Source: Campanula takesimana (Eukaryota; Streptophyta; Magnoliopsida; Asterales; Campanulaceae). From it: a stretch of 64,000 nt of DNA. The position numbers and the translations under genes are program-made. The stretch covers positions 912,116-976,115 of the forward strand of contig JAOWBW010000280.1 in assembly GCA_026119855.1 (NCBI GenBank). Reading direction: 5' to 3'. Below the pieces are notes generated by a model. The model was not told where the DNA came from. It did not search any database and worked only from the letters and a program-made list of their open reading frames with translations. Shown piece by piece: positions 33,986-44,369 of the stretch (its first letter is position 1; every line of letters starts with the position of its first letter).

Positions 33986-34302
33986 AAAAAATAAATAAAC
34001 ATCCAAATTTGGCCACAAAGCAGTAAAAGAAGAATTTGTGTTTTCTAAAGCAAAAAACTTTTATTTCCACAGTCATTGCGCATTACACTTATTCGATGAG
34101 TCTAAGCTCGACTAAACTGGCGATTACGTAACTTGTTATGAAATTAAACTAATACTGAAATAAAACTGAACTTAAAACTAATGTGTCTGCAACGACTGTG
34201 GATGGATACTCGGAATCACTCCTTAGTCCACTTGTGCCTTCGGTCTCTTTCTTCTTGTGTAGTCCTCGGCGAGCTTTCTTCTTGTTAGGATTCTCACAAA
34301 AC
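33986..34302. other. Non-coding segment between box II and the Tat LTR
   Basis: About 320 bp with no ORF. I see no clear polypurine tract directly before the LTR at 34303 (the sequence there is pyrimidine-rich), so it is unclear whether this segment belongs to the element on its left or is simply flanking DNA. Confidence 0.5.
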
Positions 34303-34512
34303 TGTAAGTACCCCAATCTGAATTTGACCTACTTTAGAGGAATTCTTGGTACCATTTAGGGATAAACCAATGGGCCAGGACCTCACTAGGATAAACCTAA
34401 TATTCCAGGACTGAACTGGAATTAAACTTAGAAAATCCAGAAGTTCGCCAAGTCGAGTCGTACGGATGGTTTGGGCACTTGAGAGGTTGAGCCGTACGGC
34501 ACCCTCAGTCCC

Positions 34513-34519
34513 TATAAAT
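34513..34519 (+). promoter_or_regulatory. TATA-like box of Tat LTR
   Basis: TATAAAT shortly downstream of two CGTACG words, about 210 bp into the LTR. A plausible U3 promoter. Confidence 0.45.
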
Positions 34520-34845
34520 TGAACCCCATGCTGATCATTTCAGGGGGGAAGAATATTGTTTAGATAGGGGAAACTCTGCAGAAATCGTGTCTGAGAGAAA
34601 AATCACCATTATAATTGAGTGAAGGAAAGGAAGATAGACTAGAACCATCATAGGTGAGGTCCCCTTCCCCCATTTTCTCTTCATCTCAACTCTATTTTTC
34701 TTTGTTAATCACATTACTTGTTCTTGTTTACATTCTTGTAAGACTTGTCATCTCAAGCAAATTTACATTCTTGCAAGACTTGTCTATTTCAAGCATACAT
34801 ATATTATATTACTACAAGACTTGTCCATTTCAATCATATATATCT

Positions 34846-34871
34846 TATATATATATATATATATATATATA
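34846..34871. repeat. (AT)n microsatellite
   Basis: About 13 AT units inside the LTR, preceded by looser TATAT repeats. Confidence 0.95.
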
Positions 34872-35883
34872 GATATACATATAATGTGAACTAAACCATG
34901 AGCATGATTCACGGTGCCCTTCATACTTTTGTGTGAAAGAGGTTCAAACCTAAAGATGATCATGGTTTAATTTCTTTTTCTAAATAGCTTAAAGATCTCT
35001 TTATCAAAGTGAAAGCTCATGTCTTTATGTTGGTATTACACAAACTAGGCCATAATGATCATGTTGGGGGATAAAGGCTCAATCTTTATCATCCCAACCT
35101 TGATCTAGCCAAAAATCCCTAAGATTGGGTCATAAAGATTGGATCTTTATGTTGTTTTTGTTGTCCCTCAAGGTTAATCTTTCATAAAAAGTCCATTTTG
35201 ATGGTAAAGTTCCAATCTTTACTCATCAAATGGCAATTTTGGCCCAAAGGGCATGTTCATCACCTTTCTCAAAATTTCCCCAATGATTGTCTTGATCACA
35301 CCCAAAACCTTTTTTTTTGGTGTCTAATTTGTGATCAATGACATAGGGATGATTAAATCCATGTTTTGTTGAAGAAAATAACTGAAAATGATCATCACAG
35401 TCCAGTTTCAGCAAGAACACTCTGTTTTGCCTGAAACTGGACAGTTTTCTGATAAACTGTCAAAAACCCCTGGAATGCTCTCCCTAGCCGTACGGCTACT
35501 TTGGCAAGGGAGTGCATTTTCCAGTTTCTTCCCTTTCTGACTGAAATTTTTGCAAAATAACCCTTTTCTGTTAAATAATTAACCAGTTTTGTTAAAATGT
35601 CAGTTTCTCCCATTTTTGAAATACACACACACACATGCACGTTTGTTAACTAACGTTAGGCAGACTCGTTCCTATCCGAGGCGACTTGCGTGATGTAAAA
35701 CTCTTCCCAAGGTGTAACATGGCCTCCGAACTAATAGAATCTCTAACCTTTCCATTTATTGGGTTAAATAATTAACAAATGTGGCGACTCCGTTATGTTT
35801 TGGGTGATAACCGTGTTTGGTTTTTTCGCCATTCGAAACGAAAACCCCTTCGTTTCCTTCGTCACGGGACGGGATCCTTACAG

Positions 35884-35901
35884 TGGCGACTCCGCTGGGG
35901 A
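35884..35901 (+). other. Primer binding site, tRNA-Arg type
   Basis: TGGCGACTCCGCTGGGGA one base after the LTR end. It is complementary to the 3' end of a plant tRNA-Arg as I remember it (acceptor strand ...CGGAGTCG plus CCA). Tat/Ogre elements commonly use this primer. Confidence 0.8.
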
Positions 35902-36717
35902 GTAAAGTGTTTGCAAACTTCTTTTTAGAAGCTTTGAGGACACTTTTATGTGGGTCAAACTCCCGTCCCCCATTTTCGTTAACTTTTGTGTTTGCTTTAT
36001 GTGTGCTGTGTTTTTGTTGGAATCTTCGGGAGTGAAAACTGTTCTGGAAATGCAATAAACTGGGGCTTGATGATCAGAAGTTGAAAAACTGCAAAAAAAA
36101 ATAATTGCCAGGGCCGTACGACTATGTTGGGTAGGGAACAGAATGTTTCAAAAATTAACAATTTTGTGCAGGGCAGAAACATTCTGTGTCCCTTTTTTGC
36201 TTCTGCTTATCCAGGTTCCAAATTTACAGATTTGTTTGTGCACATTACCTTCTTCTTTTTTAGCCAAAACTTGGTTTTTAAAGCTTGGTTATGCATAAGT
36301 CTTTTGGACAAAAAATTGGGTTTTCAAAGCCTCCTTGTGCATAACCCATTTTGTAAATTTTTTTGAATCTTTTGTTGTGCACAACTTGTTTTGCAAATGG
36401 TTTTCAAAAGGATTGTTTCTTGTGAAGTATTGATTTCAAAGAATTTTTTGATTGTGCACAATTTGTTGTATGTACAAGTTTTGGCTTTGTTTGGTCATAT
36501 GATTCTTGCTTGATTACTTGTGTAAATAGCTTATTCATGCTTGCTCATTTTTGTTGATTATGCTTATTCATGCTTGTTCATGTGCTATTGTGTACATTTG
36601 TTCATGATGTTAAGACGAATCGAAAATTTCTATTTTTAACTCAAAAAGAACATAGAATGGCTTCACACTACGCGCACTTGACCTTGCACGTTCCAAATGC
36701 CCTTTAAACCTGGGATG
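35902..36717 (+). other. Leader of the right Tat-like element
   Basis: No convincing ORF. Contains a fourth CGTACG word at 36115-36120, T-rich repeats of CTTGTTTTGCAAA-like text around 36240-36500, and the 14-mer CACACTACGCGCAC at 36664-36677, which recurs in the leader of the TR-GAG-like element at 55429. Confidence 0.5.
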
Positions 36718-37613
36718 GATGCCAGATGCAGCTTGATTGGTGTTCTTGTGCCCTTCTAGCTCGCACGGGTCCATTCCACCTCCCCTTCCGAGCCGAGTCA
36801 ACCACACTTGTCCGTGACACACAAATACCGTGACTTCGGTTGGTTTTTGGTCTAGCTTACATTACCACGTCCCTAATATGTGTTTGAGATTAATTGTGGC
36901 CAAGTTAATGCCCGAGTCACGACTCCTTGTGAAAGCAAGTGTGACCATGGTCAACTTTGACCCGGTCCTTGACTTATGCGTTAATATTGGCTATAATTAA
37001 CCTAAGTCATGTGTTATGGATAGGGTGACATAGCCCTAATGAATGGTTCATACTAATCATCCTTAAGCCTATGGATAAGATTCGAGAGCCCTCATCAAAG
37101 ATGAGGTTATACCGGAAGTCCCTTAAGTCCCTAAGACGAATCTCGATCTTAACCGGGGCTTAATCATGATTGGAATGGCTCACGCATTGGGAACCTTGCG
37201 ATGCGCTAGACCATAGGGTCATTTCTTTCGGTCGGTGGAAGCCGCTTGCCCTATAGGACCCTCGCCTGGGACAGTCCATCCTTGGGAGTGTGTAAGACAG
37301 CTGAAAAACGAGGGGTCTATAGGCGTAGTGATGGCCTCCACTGATCTAGGAATTAAAGTAGTTGCGAAAAAGAAGAGAAATATTTTCCAACCATTTAGGA
37401 ATAAAAATGCTTTTTAAGTAAACTTGGATGAATAAATAATTGCACATTGCATGACTTTGCTCCGTTTTTGCTTCTTGGCCTTGACGCATTGCATTCTTGC
37501 GTTAATGAGCGTCATTTCATTAAGTCTTTGGACGGATCCCCGTTATCCTCCAAGACTTCCATAAAGGCGTTTCGTTAAGCCTTTGGATGGATCCCCTCTA
37601 TCCTTCCAAGGTT
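36718..37613 (+). other. Conserved leader segment, inverted match to 5560-6281
   Basis: Runs from GATGCCAGATGCAGC to the region of the tandem array. High similarity to the left element on the opposite strand shows where that copy was cut by copia. Short frames such as 37235-37417 exist in both copies but their conservation is at nucleotide level. Confidence 0.6.
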
Positions 37614-37745
37614 CCCGTTGTGATGCCCGTTGTGATCCCGTTATGATCCCCGTTGTGATCCCGTTGTTATCCCCGTTGTGATCCCCGTTGTGATCCCCGT
37701 TGTGATCCCGTTTGTGATCCCGTTGTGATCCCGTTTGTGATCCCC
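37614..37745. repeat. Array of 12-14-bp CCCGTTGTGATCC repeats
   Basis: About eleven imperfect units of GTTGTGATCCCC length 12-14 bp, changing by gain or loss of a C or T. It occupies the place of the 55-bp array of the left element. Slippage of a short C/GT-rich unit is the likely origin. Confidence 0.85.
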
Positions 37746-38639
37746 GCTGAAACTTCCGTTAAACCCCTAGGTGTTGTCCCCTAGGTCCCCGTTAAACCGC
37801 TAGGCATAGTTCCCTAGGAAGTTAGTCAAGTCTTTGGATGGATCCCCGTTATCCTCCAAAGCGTCTGTTAAAGAAAAGAAACAAAAGGCGCTTAGGGTAA
37901 CTCCCTCCCCTTTCCTTGGGCCGTCACATGATGACCAATTCTGCGCCCCTCATGCCATTTCATTCCCATCAGTGTCGTCGCGTGACCATGACCCCTTCTA
38001 GTTTAGCTGTCATGGCACCACATGGTAATATACCTTGGTCAAGCATTGGCCTCCTCAGTTTTCACCTCCATGTGATAACCATCTCAGTTGCTCCGATCGC
38101 CTTGATGGCTTGAACTAGTGTGAGTACCATCTGGTCCCAAGCCAGTAAGGTTTTGTCCCATATTATCCTGACTATATTCCGACAAGCCAAGTAGGCTCCT
38201 TGTCCCCGTAACATTTACGTTAGGTCCCTTAGGAGCGCTCTCCGTCACCCTAGGAAGTCCGTTTAGAAAGTGAGTCAATCACTCACCTCTTCCCAGAAGC
38301 CCGTTTGAATTAGGCCAACTTAAGTCATGTTCGTCTCTTCGTTAAACCCATTTGAATGTGTGAGTATGTTACTCAAATGAAATGTGTGTGTGAATCCTTA
38401 TGAAAAAAAAAAAGAAAAAAAAGGGGAAATGTTGAGTCTTTTACTCAAATAGAAAAACGTGTGTGTCAATCCTCATTCAAAAAATTGGAAATCAAGTTTT
38501 CTTAAAATAAGAGGTCAACTCTTTTCCAAAAGGCTAATCCGCTAATGAGGTGTTCCTCTCAAATCATGGTTATAATTTCACTTCGAGGTTTAAAATTCTA
38601 AAATCCTTTACGGTCTTGTCCATCGAAAACATCAACCAG
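37746..38639. other. Degenerate internal region of the right element
   Basis: Nothing codes convincingly. It includes further GATCCCCGTTATCC phrases near 37846, an A-rich tract at 38404-38422 and text related to 3060-3360 of the left element near its right end. The Gag-like ORF of the left copy has no counterpart here. Confidence 0.4.
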
Positions 38640-38942
38640 CGAGCCCACATCTGAAATGACGTCTGAGAGCAGGATTGGGACACCGTCCACGAGAAGAGGC
38701 CCATGCCTCGGAGGCCCAAAGGCGGCTACATCAAATGGAGATCCATACCCTCACCGCATGCCATGTGCGAGGTTACGCCCCTTAAAAGGGAGCCACCAAA
38801 AGAAGATGGCTAAACATGAGTCCGGCGATTGCAATGCCAAGCCAAGTGGAGACCTCGCGACGTCTTTCCCGATGGCACGGAACCCGAGTTCCCTGTGGAA
38901 GACATGGAATGTGTCACCGACAACCCCTCCAACAATTGAGGA
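38640..38942 (+). pseudogene. Tat-type element ORF remnant, counterpart of 2684-3051
   Basis: Contains GGYIKWRSIPSPH in one frame and, after shifts, FPMARNPSSLWKTWN and the PTTPPTIEEEN end corresponding to the left copy's EFPVEDME and DNPSNN parts. At least two frameshifts separate these. Function unknown. Confidence 0.4.
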
Positions 38943-39652
38943 AGAAAACGGACCATCGCACTTTATAGGAGCCCATTCCTAAAAAAAAAAAAAGAGTCTT
39001 CCAGCCTCGTAGGATCTAGACTTTCACCAAAAGTCCGTCTTGGACTGTCTTTTTATTTTTGCAAAGGTCCGTACTCGGACATGTTTGTACAAAGTTATCT
39101 ATATAAAAGAGTCATTTTCATTCTCTTCTCCCTAGACTTGAGACATTATTTGCAATATACATTTAGTCTTGAAATTGCCTTGCTTGTTATTATCAATTGA
39201 TTGCTACGTCCCTAAAATGATGAATTGACTTCTAAGCATACTAGTCAATGACGACTCATTACCTAAACACAAATGAAAAACGCTAAATTCAAACAATTAA
39301 TCTTGATGTGAATAAATGTTGTGATCAATTGACATGAAGAAACCATTAATGGCAAGTCTTCCCTCATACACATTCCCGATACACATTTCTGATACATAAC
39401 CCGATACACCTTCCCGAGACAAATTCCTGATGCACATCAAAGGCATCCCAAGGCAATGAAAAGGAAAGGATGTTGTTGCTCAAATTCAACCGTGATCGCG
39501 TGTGCGCAACAAAGGACTCCCCGGATCTTCAAAGTCAAAGCCTGAAGTGAGGACGTTCCACCAAGGGGCTACAAAGGAGCCAAATCCCAAAAAAGCAAGT
39601 TGGGGCTAATGTTTCCCCCATCCCTCAAAAAGAAAATGAGAAGAGGGGTAGG

Positions 39653-39961
39653 ATGAATATGTGGAAAGAAGGAAAGGAAATGAATTCATGTGAAGAGGAA
39701 GTTCGCCTCAAAAGCGCACCGCAAAGTCCACCCCCAAGGGTTCGCAAGAAAGGAAGTCCATGTCAAAAGACAACCAAGAAGGAACTCACTTCAAAAGGCC
39801 CGTTCATCCAAAAGAGGGTCCAACCCAAGGAGTCCACTACAAAGAAAAGTGATCTACATCAACAAAGCAACAACATCCTTCAAAAGGACACAAACCCCGA
39901 CAAAGACGGTCCCATGGCCGAACTACGGCGGCCTGAGCTCCTCAAACTGAGGGGAACGTAG
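39653..39961 (+). pseudogene. Lysine-rich ORF remnant upstream of box II
   Basis: Two overlapping frames (39653-39961; 39690-39950). The second ends NKATTSFKRT...NYGGLSSSN and matches the left copy at 1760-2077. No recognised domain. Its last codons are part of box II. Confidence 0.4.
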
Positions 39962-39980
39962 GCAACCTTCGGGTCCGGTC
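39923..39980 (+). other. Structured box II
   Basis: CTACG (39923-39927) pairs with CGTAG (39957-39961). The inner stem CTCCTCA/TGAGGGG closes a three-base AAC loop. ACC-TTCG-GGT follows at about 39965-39974. Nearly identical to the minus-strand copy at 1749-1787. Confidence 0.75.
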
Positions 39981-40154
39981 ACAGCATGAGAAAGAACGGT
40001 CAAACCATGGCTTTCCCAAAGTAGCCAAGCCTCTCCCCCACGGTCCTATCAATGACCAATTTACTAGACAAAGACCAATTCCCCATAAACACCTTTTGAT
40101 CTTGCCATTGATCGAATCTTAATCTTAATTGATCACAACATTTATACATGTTAA

Positions 40155-40390
40155 AGCCAAAACTTAGCGCGTGAGTTTTTCTTTTCTGCGCAGCTTTCCC
40201 TGCGCAGAGCTCCTTTAAATCTTCCGCTGTGCATCTCACACTCTTGCTGCGCGCTATACTTAGCCAAAATAAGAGTTGTGCGCAAAAGCCATTCATTTGC
40301 AAAAGGGTTTGAAAAGAATTTAAAAACGCTATTCACCCCCCCCCCCCCTCTAGCATTTTTCACACCCTTGTTGCCCCTTTGGGACTAACA
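40155..40390 (+). repeat. Truncated 5' LTR of SIRE-like element
   Basis: Matches the last about 235 bp of the LTR at 47889-49528 (from AGCCAAAACTTAGCGCG to the end, here ACTAACA). The first 1.4 kb including the promoter are missing, and the left side is Tat-like sequence, so the truncation is a deletion or recombination junction. It includes a C-run of 13-14 bases near 40328-40341. Confidence 0.85.
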
Positions 40391-40392
40391 AG

Positions 40393-40404
40393 TGGTATCA
40401 GAGC
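40393..40404 (+). other. Primer binding site of SIRE-like element
   Basis: TGGTATCAGAGC, initiator tRNA-Met type, two bases after the LTR end. Confidence 0.85.
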
Positions 40405-40465
40405 AAACACCTTCATAAAACTTGTATCTGTTTTTCAAGCTTAACAGCTTGGGTGCCGATTCAAT

Positions 40466-40830
40466 ATGGCTTCAAAATCTTGGGCAATGGCTAACTATTC
40501 ACATGTTCCTGTGCCTGCTCAAACCTCAGATCAAATTCATAAAGTTCTCCAAACTTAGTGGATCCTAATGCAAACCTCCTGTTCTCTCTCAACAGTGACT
40601 CAAAGAAAGATGACTTGGTCTGCCACAACTGCAGAATGCCAGGACATTTCATTTCAAAATGCCTTACTCCAAAATATGAGTACATGAGGAAAAGCAACCC
40701 TGCACACAAAGACATACTGAATGGTTGCTGAAGAAAACAGCGATGCTGACTCTGAGGATGGACTGCTCTGCTTAGTGGCAAATGCTGACTGATTCAGAAG
40801 CTGCTTCTGAAATGGAACCTGAGCATGCGC
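40466..40830 (+). pseudogene. gag: Gag remnant of SIRE-like element
   Basis: Starts MASKSWAMANYSHVPVP and is soon stopped. A CCHC knuckle CHNCRMPGHFISKC is readable near 40620-40660. Almost the entire Gag body between the start and the knuckle is missing, so a large internal deletion has occurred. The AMANYSHVPVP start followed by a knuckle is consistent with SIRE-type Gag ends. Confidence 0.55.
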
Positions 40831-41079
40831 CAAGATCAATCAAGAAAGGTCCCAACTTCACTTATATGGTGGAAATGAGACACCTTCACCAAGCAGACAG
40901 AATGGCAAGTACCTATTTGCCAGAGCAAACCTGACAAAGTTGCGTCATCACTAACTCCGCAGCCGCGCAAGGAATCTCTTAAAGTGACTGCTGAACTTAA
41001 ATGATAATGATAACTCTGCTGTAGAAGCGCAAGTCAATGTTCCAGCAAGCAGAAAAGGTCTCCCACTTTACTGCGCATT

Positions 41080-42076
41080 CTCAAGCGCATATTTGGTATC
41101 GACAGTAGATTCTAGACACGACTGGAGATGTCAACGCTCTTGAAGATGTGCGTGAAGGAAGAGGTCTCTCAGTAAGATATGGTGACAACAACAAAGGGCA
41201 CATAATTGGATATGGACTAATCAGAATAGATAGTCTCAAGCACAACCTGCTCTCCATATCACAATTCTGCGATAAAATCCTAGAATGCCTATTCACTGCA
41301 ACGCACTGCTATATCAAAGATGGCACATCTGGACTAACGTTGCTCACAAGAACTCGTAAGACCAATGTTTCCATTATTGATCTTACTGCTATAAATTCTA
41401 TTACTAATCTCTGTTTTGTAGCAAAGAAAGTGAAAGCAGCCTAAGCAGTCTTTCTCCAGCAAGATTGCATCCTCAACTTCATAATGCTTACAACTGCTTC
41501 ACATGGATCTGTTTGGACCGGTCACCACCGAGAGCATTGAAGGAATCAAATATACATTAGTTGTGGTGGATGACCATCTTCCTCAACAAAATGGCGTTGT
41601 GGAAAGAAAGAATCGCACGTTGATTGAGGCTGGAAAGACTATGTTAGCAGAAGCTAAGCTTCCAAAGTATTTCTTGGGAGAAGCTGTCAACACTGCTTGC
41701 TTTACTCATAATAGATCCCTCATCAACAAAGCCTACAACAAAACTCCATATAAGTTATGGAAAGGAAGAGCGCCCAACATTGCTTTCTTCAAGATTTCTT
41801 GTTGCAAATGCTATATCCTCTACAATGGCAAAGATCATAGAGGTAAATTCGACGCCAAAGCAGATGAATGTATTTTTTTGGGTATGCCAAACATTCTAAA
41901 GCTTTTCGTGTTTTTAATAGAGCTACTCTAGTTATTGTGGAATCCGTACATGTTACTTTTGATAAGCATTCTCTCCTTGAGCCACATTTAGCTCCTAATG
42001 ATTCTGATAATTCTTCTGAGAATGTTGAGACAGGTACACAGCCACAAACTGCACCTGCAGAGAATGCTAAATCATA
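41080..42076 (+). pseudogene. pol: Protease/integrase remnant of SIRE-like element
   Basis: Frame 41148-41444 has YGDNNKGHIIGYG and HNLLSISQFCDK, the segment after the protease active site. Frame 41503-41931 has MDLFGPVTTES and then, right after VVVDDH, jumps to LPQQNGVVERKNRTL, so the integrase core including the second catalytic Asp has been removed by an in-frame deletion. A frameshift near 41868 moves the rest (YAKHSKAFRVFN) to another frame. Inactive. Confidence 0.75.
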
Positions 42077-42239
42077 ATTAAGATCAAAATCAAGCAAGTC
42101 CATCTCATGCGCATACACCCGATGCTGCGCCAGAAGTTGCAACTCCTGATGCGCAAACACCTCCTCATGCGCATGATGTTTCTCCGATTCAGCAAATCAC
42201 TTTCGATGATCTCGATACTGGAGCAAATGTAGTACCCAG

Positions 42240-43683
42240 ACCTCATGACCATGGAGTTATTGGTACAAAATAGGTATTCAGAAACAAGATGGATGAGAAT
42301 GGAAGCATCACCAGGAACAAAGCAAGGTTGGTTGCGCGAGGCTATAGGTAAGAGGAAGGAATCGACTATGATGAAGCAGTTTCCCTTGTAGCAAGACTAG
42401 AAGCTATCAGAATTTTCTTAGCTTATGCCTCTCACAAGAAATTCAAGCTTTATCAAATGGATGTGAAGAGCGCATTTCTCAATGGAGAACTCCAAGAGAC
42501 GGTCTACGTAGCTCAACCTCCTGGATTTGAAGATAGCATATTTCCAAATCACGTCTTCAAGCTTCAGAAAGCTTTGTATGGACTTAAGCAAGCTCTAAGA
42601 GCATGGTACGATACTCTATCAAAATTCCTACTAGAGAAAGGCTTCAAGCGCGGTAAAATCAATACAACTCTTTTTATTGCTAAGTATAATGATCACTCTT
42701 TACTTGTTCAAATTTATGTCAATGATATTATATTTGGTTCTACTAATGAGTTACTTTGTAAGCGCTTTGAGAAGCTCATGAAAAGCAAGTTTGAAATGAG
42801 CATGATGGGAGAACTCACATTTTTCCTCGGGCTTCAAATCAAACAATTGAATGATGGCATCTTCATAAATCAAGCCAAGTACACAAGAGACTTGATCAAG
42901 AAATTTGGTCTTGAGAATGCTAAAGCATACGACACTCCAATGGCCACGGGCAATAAGCTTGACAAAGACTTGAAAGGTAAGAAAGTTGATCAAACTTTAT
43001 ATCGAGGTATGATTGGCTCTCTCCTTTATCTTACTACTAGTAGGCCAGATATCATGTTTAGTGTTTGTGTCTGTGTGCGCTATCAAGCTGATCCTAGAGA
43101 AGCGTATTTAACTGCTGTTAAACGCATTATTCGTTATCTTTCTGGAACTGTTAACCTTGGACTTTGGTACACCAAATATTCGAATTTCGATTTGCTAGGT
43201 TATTCAGATGCAGATTACGCAGCACGCACGATTGACAGGAAGAGCACTAGTGGCACTTGTCATTTCCTTGGAAATAGACTTGTTGCGTGGGTAAGCAAGA
43301 AGCAAGCTGCTGTGTCCATCTCCACTACAGAAGCTGAATACATTGCTGCTGGAAGCTGCTGCTGTCAAATCCTATGGATGAAGCAACAATTAGACTATGG
43401 AATTCATGAAGGAAATTGCCCAATTTCCTGCGACAATATGTCCACCATAGCAGTCTCCAACAATCCTGTCATGCATTCAAAGACAAAGCACATCGACATC
43501 AAAAATCACTTTCTCAAGGATCACGTGGAAAAAGAAAATATTCATTTAGAGCACGTGGGATCAGATAATCAAATTGCTGATATCCTTACAAAGGCTCTTG
43601 ACGCAAAGAGATTTGTATTCTTGAGAGGAGAAATGGGTATGCTTGAACTTAGCAAACTCATCCATATGATTTTATGTTACTAA
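42240..43683 (+). pseudogene. pol: RT-RNase H remnant of SIRE-like element
   Basis: Open from 42457 to 43683 (408 codons), and the same frame extends upstream through VFRNKMDENGS with two stops, TAG at 42271 (tryptophan expected in GTKWVF) and TAA at 42349 (glutamine expected in GYRQEEG). RT motifs are QMDVKSAFLNGEL and IYVNDIIFGST; the catalytic YVDD is YVND, a change that should kill polymerase activity. RNase H motifs YSDADYA and STTEAEY are intact and the C-terminus KTKHIDIKNHF is normal for copia. Confidence 0.85.
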
Positions 43684-44369
43684 TAAGTTTGCTTGATAAG
43701 TGTGCAAATTAGGTAAAAGGTTCATGCACCTGCGCAAAACGTGCGCAATATATCTGCGCAACCAATTGCAGCGCATGAAGCAACAGTTCTGAGATTTATA
43801 TAATCTCTGCGCTATCTATGCGCTGCGCATGACTATCCATGCGCAATCATCGTGGATCGCAGGTAAACACTATTCATTAGAAATTGCACATAGGTCCTTG
43901 ACTGAAAAGTCAACGCTAATTCACAAGGGTACTTGTGTAATTAAATTTTTCCCGCGCCTTTATTTTTTTTATTTTTTGGGAATTACCTTTTATACCCCTG
44001 CGCATATCCCAGATGTCATCAATGAAAAATGCCATTGATTGACAGCGCACGTCCTTTCCTGCCAAATCATTTATGTGAGAAATGAAACGATGGTAACTGG
44101 CCCTTAGGCTCTGACACACGCGCGCATAGGCTTGCACACGCGCGTTCCCTAAGGTGACACGTGGCATTGCTATCCTGCGCCACTGCACCTTTCCTCCAAA
44201 AAAATTCCTCGCTATCGTGCGCCTAACCTCTTTATCTTCCTTCCCTACTTAAACCGATTCTCTCTCTCTACTTCTCTCTACCTTAAACCTCTTAATATTT
44301 CTCTCTCAAAGCTCCTTATACTCGTAAAATCTCAATCCTTTTCTTTCCTTGAAAACCTTCCTTTCGATA
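43684..44369 (+). other. TGCGCA-rich spacer between pol and env-like ORF
   Basis: No ORF. About eight TGCGCA or GCGCAT words in the first 170 bp and several more at 43990-44170. A run of TCTCTCTACTTCTCTC and short leader-like text precedes the ATG at 44370, so a subgenomic promoter or splice acceptor for the env-like ORF could be here. That is inference. Confidence 0.5.

Larger units (their letters stand above)
34303..35882 (+). repeat. Tat-type LTR (1580 bp)
   Basis: Ends TGTAAG and CTTACA form a 6-bp inverted repeat and the right end is followed after one base by a PBS. TATA-like TATAAAT at 34513-34519. An (AT)n microsatellite lies at 34846-34871. The CGTACG-centred word occurs at 34459, 34491 (GCCGTACGGC) and 35487 (GCCGTACGGC). 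A second, partial PBS sequence (TGGCGACTCCG) lies inside the LTR at 35782-35792. Confidence 0.8.
34303..40154 (+). mobile_element. Right Tat/Ogre-like element, pol-less, 3' end cut by SIRE-like element
   Basis: LTR 34303-35882, tRNA-Arg-type PBS, leader, then a body that matches the left element in reverse orientation (36718-37430 with 5560-6281; 38640-38940 with 2684-3051; 39430-40150 with 1560-2160), ending at the truncated SIRE-like LTR. The Gag ORF of the left copy is absent here and no pol is seen, so it is a large non-autonomous derivative. The link between LTR and body is inferred from continuity only. Confidence 0.6.

Noticed and set aside
34303..35882. Treating this LTR as the 3' LTR of the gypsy pieces on its left
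   Set aside because: No polypurine tract precedes it, whereas a good PBS follows, so it is annotated as a 5' LTR. A shared role cannot be excluded.
37235..37417. 60-codon ORF with a counterpart at 5571-5753
   Set aside because: The similarity extends evenly beyond the ORF ends in both copies, so it reflects the shared repeat rather than a gene.
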